This document shows positions 34,498 through 42,950 of a stretch of 64,000 nucleotides of DNA, in pieces. Position 1 is the first letter of the stretch. Each line of letters opens with the position of its first letter. Position numbers and translations under genes: made by a program. A model generated the notes under the pieces. The model saw only the letters and a program-made list of their open reading frames with translations, searched no databases and was not told where the DNA came from. Where the stretch lies: contig CAWGFN010000003.1 in NCBI GenBank assembly GCA_963821885.1, positions 62,001 through 126,000 of the forward strand, in the 5' to 3' direction. The stretch comes from Oleiagrimonas sp963821885. Its GTDB lineage: Bacteria; Pseudomonadota; Gammaproteobacteria; Xanthomonadales; Rhodanobacteraceae.

Positions 34498-35868
34498 ATG
34501 GACGTGCGTACCACCCGCGAACCTCCCGTCAGAAAAGGCCCGGGCTCGCTCATCGGTGCCGCCGAGTTTGCCCGTCGCCGCCGCCAGCTGATGCGCATGG
34601 CCGGCGAGGACGCCGCCCTGCTGGTGGCCGCGGCGCCCGAGCGCATGCGCAGCGCCGACGCGGCCTGGCCGTACCGGCAGGATTCTGATTTCCATTACCT
34701 GACCGGATTCCCGGAGCCCGGCGCCGTGCTGGCGCTGCTGCCCGGTCGCGAGCACGCCGAGTCGATCCTGTTCTGCCGCGAGCGCGACCCCGAGCGCGAG
34801 CGCATGGATGGGCCGCGCCTGGGCACCGAGGGCGCGGTCGAGACCTGTGGCGTCGACGATGCGTTTCCCATCGACGATATCGACGACATCCTGCCCGGCA
34901 TGCTGGAAGGGCGAACCCGGGTGTACTGCCATTTCGGCCAGGAGCCGGAGTTCGACGCGCGCCTGCTGGGCTGGATGCGTCGCCTGCGCGCGCTGCGCGG
35001 CGGCGGCGTGGCGCCGAAGGAGTTCCTGGCCCTGGGCTACCTGCTGCACGACATGCGCCTGTACAAGTCGGCGGCGGAGATCCGCCTGATGCGGCGCGCG
35101 GCCAAGGTGTCGGTGGCCGCGCACCTGGCGGCCATGCGTTGCGCGCGTCCTGGCGTGGCCGAATACGAAGTCGAGGCCGAATTGCTGCGCGTGATGCGCG
35201 TGCAGGGCGCGGTATCGGCCTACATGCCCAGCGTGGCCGGCGGCATCAATGCCTGCACGTTGCACTACAACGCCAACCGCGCGGTGCTGGGCGAGGGCGA
35301 CCTGCTGCTGATCGATGCCGGCGCCGAGGTCGATTGCTACGCCGCCGACATCACCCGCACGTTTCCGGTCGGCGGGCGCTTCTCGCGCGCGCAGCGCCAG
35401 CTTTACGACATCGTGCTGGCGGCGCAGGAGGCGGCCATTGAAAAGGTGCGTCCGGGGCAGCCGTTCAGCGCCGCGCACGAGGCCGCGGTCGAGGTCACCG
35501 TCGAGGGGCTGCGCGCGCTGAAGATCCTGCGCGGCAGCAAGGCCTCGATCCTGCGCGACGAAAGCTACCGCAGGTACTTTCCGCACAAGACCGGCCACTG
35601 GCTGGGCCTGGACGTGCACGACGTCGGCGATTACCGCATCGACGGCGAGCCGCGCCTGCTGGAACCCGGGATGGTGGTCACCGTGGAACCGGGTCTGTAC
35701 ATCCCGCCCGATGCCGGCGCCGAGGCGTCGGCGTGGGCCGGCATCGGCATCCGCATCGAGGACGACGTGCTGGTCGGCCGCGACGGCCCGCAGGTGCTCA
35801 CCGACGGCGTGCCCAAGCAGGCCGAGGCGCTGGAGGACCTGCTCGGGCGCCGCGGCGCGGGAGCCTGA
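34498..35868 (+). CDS. pepP: Xaa-Pro aminopeptidase
   Basis: A 456-residue M24B metallopeptidase that removes N-terminal residues preceding proline. The two-metal site uses Asp residues in LLLIDAGAEVDCYAADITRT, His in HKTGHWLGLDVHDVG, and Glu in VTVEPGLYIPP and GIRIEDDVL. The N-terminal domain begins SLIGAAEFARRRRQLM. The ATG at 34498 follows ygfB directly, adding about 15 residues relative to E. coli PepP. It lies convergent with pepQ, another member of the same family. Confidence 0.94.
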   Translation: MDVRTTREPPVRKGPGSLIGAAEFARRRRQLMRMAGEDAALLVAAAPERMRSADAAWPYRQDSDFHYLTGFPEPGAVLALLPGREHAESILFCRERDPERERMDGPRLGTEGAVETCGVDDAFPIDDIDDILPGMLEGRTRVYCHFGQEPEFDARLLGWMRRLRALRGGGVAPKEFLALGYLLHDMRLYKSAAEIRLMRRAAKVSVAAHLAAMRCARPGVAEYEVEAELLRVMRVQGAVSAYMPSVAGGINACTLHYNANRAVLGEGDLLLIDAGAEVDCYAADITRTFPVGGRFSRAQRQLYDIVLAAQEAAIEKVRPGQPFSAAHEAAVEVTVEGLRALKILRGSKASILRDESYRRYFPHKTGHWLGLDVHDVGDYRIDGEPRLLEPGMVVTVEPGLYIPPDAGAEASAWAGIGIRIEDDVLVGRDGPQVLTDGVPKQAEALEDLLGRRGAGA

Positions 35869-35893
35869 GCACGCGGCCGATGCAATCCCTGCT

Positions 35894-36070
35894 TCAGGCG
35901 CGAGCAGCGTGACGCGGCCTCGACGAAGGCGAGGGCCGTTCGCAGTGCCCGGGGCTGTATTCCAGCCGGGCACGCAGCGCCGGAGCGGCACTCTTGTCGC
36001 CGCGCAGCGCGTCCATCAGCGGGTCGTCGCGGTACATCGCCCCATGGCGGAACATCGTGCGATTGCACAT
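35894..36070 (-). CDS. Possible small protein downstream of pepQ
   Basis: A 58-residue frame (MCNRTMFRHGAMYRDDPLMD, then a basic Pro/Ser-rich end) starts 54 bases after the pepQ stop. Third codon positions are strongly GC-biased as in real genes here, but no ribosome site or family is recognisable. An in-frame ATG at 36106 would lengthen it. It is listed because the space between pepP and pepQ is otherwise empty; it may be chance. Confidence 0.25.
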   Translation of the reverse strand: MCNRTMFRHGAMYRDDPLMDALRGDKSAAPALRARLEYSPGHCERPSPSSRPRHAARA

Positions 36071-36123
36071 GCGCGTGCCGCCGTCGGCGGCGGCACGCTG
36101 TGTCATGTGGCGGAGTCGCGCGG

Positions 36124-37452
36124 TCAGGCCAGCGCGGCGAAGGCGTCGCGGGTCATGTTCTCCGGATCGCCCTCGGTGCAGGCGACCTCGTCCTCGATGC
36201 GGATGCCGCCGTAGGGGCGCAGGGCGTCGATCCGCGACCAGTTCACGTGGCGGGCCTCGGGGCGCTCCCTGAGTTCGGCCAGCAGCATGTCGATGAAGTA
36301 CAGCCCTGGCTCGATGGTGACCACCATGCCGGCCTCCAGGGTTCGGGTCAGGCGCAGGAAGGGATGGCCCTCGGGCTTGTCGATGGTGTCGCCCTGCGGA
36401 TCGGCAAGGAATCCGCCGACGTCGTGTACCTGCAGGCCGATCCCATGGCCGAGGCCGTGCGGGAAGAACACCGGACTGACGCGCTGCTCGACCATGGCCT
36501 CGGGACTCATGTCGACGATGCCGTGGTCCTTCAGCACGCCGGCCAGCCGGTGATGGGCCTCAAGATGCAGCTCGCGGTAGTCGCGCCCGGCGCGCACCTG
36601 GTCGCACAGCGCGCGCTGCACTTCGTCGACGCTGTCGATCAGCGCCTGGAAGTCGTCGGCGCCGGTCGCGGCGTGGGTGCGCGTGATGTCGCTGGCATAG
36701 CCGAAGCTCTGCGCGCCGGCATCGATCAGCAGTGAGCGGCTCTGCGCCGGCGGCGAGCGGTCGAAGTGCATGTAGTGCAGCACCGCGCCGTGTTCGTTGA
36801 GGCCGATGATGCTGCCGTAGGGCAACTCGGCCTCGGTATGGCCGGCGGCGTGCTGGAAGGCCATGTGGATGCCGAATTCGCTTTCGCCGGCACGGAAGGC
36901 GGCCTCGGCGGCGCGATGGCCGCGCACGCCGCGCGCGCTGGCCTGGCGCATGCGGATCAGCTCGAAGGGCGTCTTGTAGGCGCGCTGGTAATCCAGGTAG
37001 TGCACCAGCGCCCGGGGCGGATCGGGCACGAAGTCGCCGACCGCGTCGCGTGGCTCGCCGAGGATCGCGCAGCGCGACGGATCGCCGGGCAGGTAGGCCC
37101 GCGCATCGGCGGCCTCGCGGATGACCTGGATGTCGAAGTGTTCCACCCAGTAACCGGTCGGCGCCTGCGGCACCACGTGCCAGTAGTCGTTGGGCTGCAG
37201 GAAGATCAGCAGCGGCTTCTCGCCCGGGGTGTAGACGATCCAGCTGCCCGGCGCGTCCACCAGCGGCACCCACTGCTTGAAGGTCGGGTGCGTCACGTAG
37301 GGGTAGTGCAGGTCGTCCAGGTGGCGCGTGATCGGCTGGCCGGCGGGCAGTGCCAGGCACTCGCGGCCTGCTGCTTGCAGCGCCGCGTCGGTGCGCTGGC
37401 GCAGGGTGGCCAGGTGCAATGGGTAGGCTTGGGCGAGGTCGGCGTCGGTCAT
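36124..37452 (-). CDS. pepQ: Xaa-Pro dipeptidase
   Basis: A 442-residue prolidase that cuts Xaa-Pro dipeptides. It matches E. coli PepQ in length and layout: N-terminal HLATLRQRTDAAL, RHLDDLHYPYVTHPTFKQW; metal ligands in LLIDAGAQSFGYASDITRT, FFPHGLGHGIGLQVHDVGG, GMVVTIEPGLYFID and GGIRIEDEV. The ATG at 37452 aligns with the E. coli start. Members also hydrolyse organophosphate triesters in vitro. It is convergent with pepP, so two related M24 enzymes share this locus. Confidence 0.93.
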   Translation of the reverse strand: MTDADLAQAYPLHLATLRQRTDAALQAAGRECLALPAGQPITRHLDDLHYPYVTHPTFKQWVPLVDAPGSWIVYTPGEKPLLIFLQPNDYWHVVPQAPTGYWVEHFDIQVIREAADARAYLPGDPSRCAILGEPRDAVGDFVPDPPRALVHYLDYQRAYKTPFELIRMRQASARGVRGHRAAEAAFRAGESEFGIHMAFQHAAGHTEAELPYGSIIGLNEHGAVLHYMHFDRSPPAQSRSLLIDAGAQSFGYASDITRTHAATGADDFQALIDSVDEVQRALCDQVRAGRDYRELHLEAHHRLAGVLKDHGIVDMSPEAMVEQRVSPVFFPHGLGHGIGLQVHDVGGFLADPQGDTIDKPEGHPFLRLTRTLEAGMVVTIEPGLYFIDMLLAELRERPEARHVNWSRIDALRPYGGIRIEDEVACTEGDPENMTRDAFAALA

Positions 37453-37545
37453 GGCGGGGATCAGGTCGGGAAAGACCACCATGGTGCCTCGGACCGGCCG
37501 CCGAATCCAACCGCGGCGCCGCGCTCGACGTGCCGCGGGCCGTCG

Positions 37546-37899
37546 TCAGACGTAGGCGCCGCCCGGCGTCTCGATCCAGGTGCGCAGCTTGTGCGCATCC
37601 GCTTCGCTGATCGCGATGATGCGGAAACCGGTCCAGTGCTGTCCCGGCACGTTGGCGCTTTCGCCCCACTGCTCGTGCACGCCGAACTCGATGGTGTGCG
37701 CGCCCTGGCCGCGCGAGGGCAGCGTCAAGCGCAACTGGTAGATGGCATCGGGGGTCAGCGCGTGGTCGCTGATCAGCATCATGCCGTTGCTGGAGATGTT
37801 GCCAACGTGACCGATGACCTGGTCGTTGATCGCATTCTCGACCGGGATGTTGGTTTCGACGCGGCGGCGCGGCGCGCGACGGTTGTCCGATGCACTCAT
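37546..37899 (-). CDS. PilZ domain protein
   Basis: A 117-residue single PilZ domain. The cyclic-di-GMP-binding signatures are present: an Arg-rich RRAPRRRVETNIPV and GNISSNGMML (N/DxSxxG). It should therefore bind cyclic di-GMP. The start overlaps the stop of the DUF1631 gene by four bases (ATGA on the minus strand), so it is made in fixed proportion to that protein. It may act as its ligand-binding partner, which is inference. Confidence 0.9.
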   Translation of the reverse strand: MSASDNRRAPRRRVETNIPVENAINDQVIGHVGNISSNGMMLISDHALTPDAIYQLRLTLPSRGQGAHTIEFGVHEQWGESANVPGQHWTGFRIIAISEADAHKLRTWIETPGGAYV

Positions 37900-40148
37900 G
37901 CGTTCTCGACCTCGCTGTTCCCGGAGAACTGGCGCAGGCCCTTGATGATGGCGTTCCAGGCGCGATCGAGCAGCGACTCGCCGCGTTCCTCGGGCAGGCG
38001 AACGGTGCCTTCGGCCATCATCTTGGCCAGCTCCAGCAGACTGCCGACGTCCTCGCGCACGCCGCGCTGGCTGACCGCCAGGCAGTGGCCGGTCACCGGC
38101 GAGAACCAGGCCAGCTTGCGCCGCACCACGCGCTTGTCGGGGCGGATGAATTCCAGCCACGAGCCGTAGCGCAGCTGGCGCAGACGTTCCAGGGCTTCCT
38201 GCACGGCCGGTTCCACTTCGGTCTTCTGCTCGGCCTTTTCCTTTTCCTCTTCCTCGGCCTCGGCGTTGCCCAGCCGCTGGCGCTGCTTGAGGCGCATGGC
38301 CAGTTCGGTGCGGGTCAGTTCCTGCCCCGATTCAGGCGCCTCCGCGGCGGAGCCTGGTGCCACCACGTGGCGTGCGATCTGCTCGGCTTCCTCGCCGTGG
38401 ATGCCGACCTGGCCCAGGCCCTCGGTGATTTCCTCGCGCAGCTCCGGATCGTCGGTGGCGGACTTGTGGCGCAGCATCCGGTCGGTCACTTCCAGACGCT
38501 GGCGGAAGGATTTGCTGCGTTCGCCCCAGCGCAGCATCGACAGGGCCAGGACGTCGGTCCAGGCCTGTTCCATCATGGTCCGCACCAGGCCGCTGGCTTC
38601 GCTGCCCTGCAGCTTCTCGGCAACCAGCTCGCTGGCACGCTTGCGCGCCAGCTGCAGTCGCTCGCGACCCTGCGCGGCTTCCAGGTGGCGACGTTCACTG
38701 ATTTCCGCGCGCCGACGCAGCACCGAAAGCTGGCCGTCCAGGTCCTGGCGCAACTGGTCGAGCAGGCCGACGTCGCCATCGAACTCCTCGACCGTGCGGT
38801 CGACCACGTTCTGCAACTTGCGCGCCAGCACCGGGTCGGCTTCCTCGCCGGCGCCGTCCAGCCATTGCATGGCGGTGTCCAGCACCGAGCCGAGCAGTTG
38901 CCGTGCCGGATGGTTCTTCTCGGAGAAGAATTCCGGTTCCGAAAGCGCCACGCGCAGCATGGGTGCCTGCAGACGCGACATCAGGGTCGCGGTATGGCCG
39001 TCGATCGGCATGTCCCGGCCCAGGTGCTCGAACAGCATCGTCATCAGGTCGATGGTGTCGGTCTGCTGGGCATCGAAGGAAAGCGCCTGGCCATCCGGTG
39101 AAGCCGCGCTCAGTTGCGCCTCGAGATCCTGGCGCAGGTGCTTCATGCCGCGCACCTGGTGGACGCCGTTCTCCACCACCATGGTTTCCGGCTGCCGCTG
39201 CAGCTTGGCCAGGGCGGCCTGCACCTGTTCGGGGCTGCTGACCGGGCCGGAGGGTGCCGCGGCCTGTTCGTCCAGGCCCAGCGCATGGCGGCGTCGGGCC
39301 AGGAGCCCGCGCAGCACGCTGAAGGCCGCGGTGGTCTGGGCATCGGACATGCGGGGCGAGGCCGGGGTCTCGGCAGCGCGTGCGCCGCCGTCGCCCTCGT
39401 TGCGTGGCGTCCTGGCGTCGTCGGTCTTGCCGGCATCCGCGGCGCCGCCGATGCGGGTGCGCCGCACCATCAGCGTACGCAGGTCGGGCAGCAGGCCCTG
39501 TGCCGCCATCAGGGTGTTCAGGGCCTCGTACATGCGCGGCGCCTCGCGCAGCAGGAAGCGACCGAACTGCTGGTGCAGGAGCTGGCGATGTCCGGGCGGA
39601 AGGTCGAGCTCGTTGCTGGCCTTCTGCCATGCCTGGCAGATCGCGTGCGGGCCGATCGGCAGCGCGTCCGATTCCACCACGGGCACGCCGGCCAGGGCGG
39701 CGAAGCGGTAGCCCAGCTCAAGCAGCGGGATGCCCGAGCGCAGCTCCACGCGTGCCTCGGTGCCGCTGAGTATGGTGTTCTCTTCCTGGGCGTCGCGGTC
39801 GAGCAGGGTCAGGCGCGAGCCGTCGTGCTCGCCATGGCCAGCCTGCTCGTTGCCGAGGTGATAGCGCGAAAAGCCATCGGTCAGCAGGCTCAGGAAGCGC
39901 GGGGAGAGATCCGAGCGTCCCCGGCGCACCTCGCGCTGCGAGGCCAGGCAGGCTTCCTGTTCGGCATTGTTGTGGGCCTGGTCGGCGACCTGGAACATCT
40001 GCTGGTCGAATTCGTCCAGGACCAGCTTGAGCATCGGTTGCAGCGTCGCTTCGCTTAGATCTCGGACACGCTCGAGCACCCGCTTGGCGCGCGGTGCGAG
40101 GGGCGCGCTCTTGCGTGTGCCACCGGTGTGCTTGTCGGAACGCTCCAT
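37896..40148 (-). CDS. DUF1631 family protein
   Basis: A 750-residue soluble, largely helical protein of the DUF1631 family, known from Xanthomonas and Pseudomonas but of undefined function. Recognisable stretches: PMLKLVLDEFDQQMFQVAD, LDLPPGHRQLLHQQFGRF, QAPMLRVALSEPEFFSEKNH, HPARQLLGSVLDTAMQWLD and near the end YGSWLEFIRPDKRVVRRKLA. An acidic/Lys coiled stretch (AEAEEEEKEKAEQKTE) lies near 640. No enzyme motif or membrane helix is present. It overlaps the PilZ gene, suggesting a cyclic-di-GMP-linked complex. Confidence 0.88.
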   Translation of the reverse strand: MERSDKHTGGTRKSAPLAPRAKRVLERVRDLSEATLQPMLKLVLDEFDQQMFQVADQAHNNAEQEACLASQREVRRGRSDLSPRFLSLLTDGFSRYHLGNEQAGHGEHDGSRLTLLDRDAQEENTILSGTEARVELRSGIPLLELGYRFAALAGVPVVESDALPIGPHAICQAWQKASNELDLPPGHRQLLHQQFGRFLLREAPRMYEALNTLMAAQGLLPDLRTLMVRRTRIGGAADAGKTDDARTPRNEGDGGARAAETPASPRMSDAQTTAAFSVLRGLLARRRHALGLDEQAAAPSGPVSSPEQVQAALAKLQRQPETMVVENGVHQVRGMKHLRQDLEAQLSAASPDGQALSFDAQQTDTIDLMTMLFEHLGRDMPIDGHTATLMSRLQAPMLRVALSEPEFFSEKNHPARQLLGSVLDTAMQWLDGAGEEADPVLARKLQNVVDRTVEEFDGDVGLLDQLRQDLDGQLSVLRRRAEISERRHLEAAQGRERLQLARKRASELVAEKLQGSEASGLVRTMMEQAWTDVLALSMLRWGERSKSFRQRLEVTDRMLRHKSATDDPELREEITEGLGQVGIHGEEAEQIARHVVAPGSAAEAPESGQELTRTELAMRLKQRQRLGNAEAEEEEKEKAEQKTEVEPAVQEALERLRQLRYGSWLEFIRPDKRVVRRKLAWFSPVTGHCLAVSQRGVREDVGSLLELAKMMAEGTVRLPEERGESLLDRAWNAIIKGLRQFSGNSEVENA

Positions 40149-40204
40149 ACCGCCCCCAGCCTTCGGTTTCGGCGATTGTACGTCATGTCGCCTTGGTCAT
40201 GGAC

Positions 40205-41365
40205 TTATATGAACAGGCCGATCACGTCGTTGAGGAAGCGCTGTCCCAGCGGCGTGGCGCGCAGCGTGCTGTCGGAGGGGTCGAGCCAGCCACGCCGCAG
40301 CGCCTCGTCGCGCGCCGGCTCCAGGCTGGCAAGCGGCAGTCCGGTGCGCGCCGGGTAGTCCGCCAGCGGCGTGCCGTCGACCAGGCGCAGGGCGTTGAGC
40401 ATGTACTCGAATGCACGTTCGGGCTCGGCGATGGCACGGTCCTCGCCGATGCGCGCGGCGTGGTCGACGGCCTGAAGATACTGCCTGGGGTGGCGCTGTT
40501 TCCAGCGCCTGCGGATGTCCGGGAGCGTGGTGACCTTGGCATGCGCGCCGGCGCCGATGCCCAGGTAGTCGCCAAACCGCCAGTAGTTGAGGTTGTGTTC
40601 ACAGCGACGTCCGGCCCGCGCGTAGGCCGATACCTCGTACTGCGCGTAGCCGGCCTCGGCCAGTCTTGCCTGGCAGGCCTCCTGCATGTCCCAGGCGCTG
40701 TCCTCGTCGGGCAGCGGCGGGGGATGCGCGGCAAAGGCGGTATTGGGTTCCAGGGTCAGTTGATAGTGCGAGATGTGCTCGGGCGCCAGGGCCAGCGCGC
40801 GGTCGATGTCGCGCAGCGCGCCGGCCAGGTCCTGGTCGGGCAGGGCGTACATCAGGTCCAGGTTGATGTTGTCGAATCCGGCCGCTCGGGCGAGCCCGAA
40901 GGCATGCTCGGCCTCGCCTGCCGAATGGATGCGCCCCAGCGCCTTCAGCCGCGCGTCGTCGAAACTCTGCACGCCGAAGGACAGGCGGTTCACGCCGGCG
41001 GCGAGATAGTCCTCGAAGCGGCCGTGCTCGACCGTGCCCGGGTTGGTCTCCAGGGTGATCTCGGCGTCCGCGGCGAAGGCCAGGCGTTGCCGCGCGGCGT
41101 CGAGCAGGCGCGCGATCTGCCCGGGCGGGAACAGGCTCGGCGTGCCGCCGCCGAAGAACACGCTGACGATGGGGCGTTCACGCAGGCCCTGGCCGAAGTC
41201 GGCCAGGTCCGCGTCCAGGTCGGCGATCAGCGCATCGACATAGCCCGCGTAGTCCGGGTCGCCGCCGCGCAGGCCGTGGGAATTGAAGTCGCAGTACGGG
41301 CACTTCTTCACGCACCAGGGCATGTGCACGTAAAGCGCCAGGGGAATTGGGTTGAGCATGGTCAC
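40205..41365 (-). CDS. hemW: Heme chaperone HemW (radical SAM family)
   Basis: A 386-residue radical-SAM protein. The [4Fe-4S] cluster cysteines are C18, C22 and C25 (CVKKCPYCDF), with VSVFFGGGTPSL, TLETNPGTVE, RLSFGVQSFDD and CEHNLNYW as further family marks. HemW relatives were once annotated as oxygen-independent coproporphyrinogen oxidase; the short form is now regarded as a heme chaperone for respiratory enzymes. It is divergent from the ODP-type gene, across a spacer with an FNR/Anr-like site. Start ATG 41365, with a second ATG two codons in. Confidence 0.9.
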   Translation of the reverse strand: MTMLNPIPLALYVHMPWCVKKCPYCDFNSHGLRGGDPDYAGYVDALIADLDADLADFGQGLRERPIVSVFFGGGTPSLFPPGQIARLLDAARQRLAFAADAEITLETNPGTVEHGRFEDYLAAGVNRLSFGVQSFDDARLKALGRIHSAGEAEHAFGLARAAGFDNINLDLMYALPDQDLAGALRDIDRALALAPEHISHYQLTLEPNTAFAAHPPPLPDEDSAWDMQEACQARLAEAGYAQYEVSAYARAGRRCEHNLNYWRFGDYLGIGAGAHAKVTTLPDIRRRWKQRHPRQYLQAVDHAARIGEDRAIAEPERAFEYMLNALRLVDGTPLADYPARTGLPLASLEPARDEALRRGWLDPSDSTLRATPLGQRFLNDVIGLFI

Positions 41366-41401
41366 AGGATAGCCGGACGGGGCCCGTCACGCGCCGCGCG
41401 C

Positions 41402-41443
41402 TTGATCGTGGTCAAGGTGTGCCGCGTCCTGCGACGTGACAAT
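41402..41443 (+). promoter_or_regulatory. FNR/Anr-like box and candidate class II promoter
   Basis: TTGAT-CGTG-GTCAA (41402-41415) matches the FNR/Anr site TTGATnnnnATCAA in nine of ten positions. GACAAT (41438-41443) is a possible -10. Counting seven bases on, the start site would be near 41450, which puts the box centre at -41.5, the textbook class II position. It probably activates the downstream diiron/MBL gene at low oxygen and could affect hemW on the other side. Inferred from sequence pattern only. Confidence 0.6.
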
Positions 41444-41473
41444 GCCGCCTCGATTCCGGCAGAGAGCAAGGTC

Positions 41474-42241
41474 ATGGCCGTTGAGCTGTTTGCGAAGGGC
41501 AACCACACCGTTGTCGTTTTCCCCGACCTGGTGCGCGGCGAGGACGGCGTGCAGGCCAACCAGTTCCTGGTCCGGCACGGCGAGCGGACCGCGTTGATCG
41601 ATCCGGGCGGCGCATTGCTCTACACGCCGCTGTCGATGGCGATCTCGCCGTACGTGAAGCTGAAGGAGCTGACCTGGATCCTGGCCTCGCACCAGGATCC
41701 CGACATCATCGGCGCGGTCGACCGCTGGCTCATGTACACGCCGGCCACCGTGTGCTGCTCGCGGCTGTGGGGACGCTTCGTGCCGCACAGCGTGCCGCAC
41801 TACCAGAAGAACACCGGCACCGACCGGTTCATGCTGATCCCGGATCGCGGCGCCGACATCCCGATGGGCGATACGGTGATCCGCGCGGTGCCGGCGCACT
41901 TCCTGCACAGCGTGGGCAATTTCCAGTTCTACGACCCGGTGTCGAAGATCCTGTTCAGCGGCGACCTCGGCGCCTCGATGACCGACGGTCCGTTCGAGCC
42001 GGTCGCCGATTTCGATGCCCACATTCCGTCGATGCTGGGCTTCCACCAGCGCTACATGGTGTCCAATCGCGTCTGCCGCCTGTGGGCGCGCATGGCGCGC
42101 GGCATGCATGTCGAGGCGATCGTGCCGCAGCATGGCCGGCCCATCGTCGGCCCGGCCATGGTCAAGCGGTTCATCGACTGGGTCGAGCAACTCGAATGCG
42201 GAGTGGACCGGCTGACCCAGGACGACTACGTCGCCGCCTGA
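41474..42241 (+). CDS. ODP-type metallo-beta-lactamase-fold (flavodiiron-like) protein
   Basis: A 255-residue MBL-fold protein of the flavodiiron 'ODP' type, that is, the diiron domain without the flavodoxin part. Metal-binding segments: ASHQDPDIIGAVDRW, AHFLHSVGNFQFYD, LFSGDLGAS and PQHGRPIVG. Such proteins bind dioxygen and, in flagellar bacteria, can act as oxygen sensors or reductases. An FNR/Anr-like box lies 58 bases before the ATG (41474), which fits expression at low oxygen. Its end overlaps rdgB, which is read from the other strand, by 16 bases. Confidence 0.85.
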   Translation: MAVELFAKGNHTVVVFPDLVRGEDGVQANQFLVRHGERTALIDPGGALLYTPLSMAISPYVKLKELTWILASHQDPDIIGAVDRWLMYTPATVCCSRLWGRFVPHSVPHYQKNTGTDRFMLIPDRGADIPMGDTVIRAVPAHFLHSVGNFQFYDPVSKILFSGDLGASMTDGPFEPVADFDAHIPSMLGFHQRYMVSNRVCRLWARMARGMHVEAIVPQHGRPIVGPAMVKRFIDWVEQLECGVDRLTQDDYVAA

Positions 42242-42831
42242 TGCCGCAGGGCCTCGCGCAGGCGGGCCAGGGCCTGGCCGCGGTGGCTCAGGCGGTTCTT
42301 CAGCGCCTCGTCCAGTTCGGCGGCAGACAGCGACTGGCCGGCTGGCAGGAACAGCGGGTCGTAGCCGAAGCCGCCTTCGCCGCGCTGCGCCTCGAGGATG
42401 CGTCCATGCCAGCGGCCCTCGGCGATCAATGGCGCCGGATCGCCGGCGTGACGCAGCAACGCCAGCACGCAGATGAAGAAGCCGCCGCGTTCCCCGGGCG
42501 TGCGGCCCTGCAGTTCACGCAGCAGCCGTGCCTTGTTGGCCTCGTGGTCGCCGTGGGTGCCGGCGTAGCGGGCCGAGTACAGGCCGGGCGCGCCGTCCAG
42601 GACATCCACGCACAGGCCCGAATCGTCGGCCAGCGCCGGCAGCCCGGTGATGCGCGCGGCATGGCGGGCCTTGAGCAGCGCGTTCTCGACGAAGGTGGTG
42701 GCCGTCTCCTCGGCATCGGGCACGCCGAGCTCGCCCTGCGCGACGAGTTCGATGTCGGCGTCGGCCAGCAACTGGCGCAGCTCGCGCAGCTTGCCGGCGT
42801 TGCCGCTGGCCAGGACCATGCGTTGCGTCAT
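42226..42831 (-). CDS. rdgB: dITP/XTP pyrophosphatase (non-canonical purine NTPase)
   Basis: A 201-residue RdgB/HAM1 enzyme that removes dITP, ITP and XTP from the nucleotide pool. Motifs: VLASGNAGKLRELRQLL, TFVENALLKARHAARITG, LPALADDSGLCVDVLDGAPG, ARYAGTHGDHEANKARLL and GEGGFGYDPLFLP. The ATG at 42831 gives the standard start. It lies downstream of rph on the same strand, separated by 119 bases that include a heptad array, so one transcript probably carries rph-array-rdgB. Confidence 0.95.
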   Translation of the reverse strand: MTQRMVLASGNAGKLRELRQLLADADIELVAQGELGVPDAEETATTFVENALLKARHAARITGLPALADDSGLCVDVLDGAPGLYSARYAGTHGDHEANKARLLRELQGRTPGERGGFFICVLALLRHAGDPAPLIAEGRWHGRILEAQRGEGGFGYDPLFLPAGQSLSAAELDEALKNRLSHRGQALARLREALRHQAAT

Positions 42832-42873
42832 CGCGAATCTCCCGTTGTGTCGGCCGGACAGGCGGCCGACCAT

Positions 42874-42948
42874 CCCGAGTCCCGAGTCCCGAGTCCCGAG
42901 TCCCGAGTCCCGAGTCCCGAGTCCCGAGTCCCGAGTCCCGAGTCCCGG
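42874..42948. repeat. (CCCGAGT)n heptad array between rph and rdgB
   Basis: Ten to eleven identical CCCGAGT units form the most homogeneous array in the window. The minus strand, which is the mRNA sense for rph and rdgB, reads GGGACTC repeatedly: G3 runs with four-base loops, so an RNA quadruplex is possible in the intercistronic part of this transcript. The array ends two bases before the rph stop codon. Confidence 0.93.
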
Positions 42949-42950
42949 AA

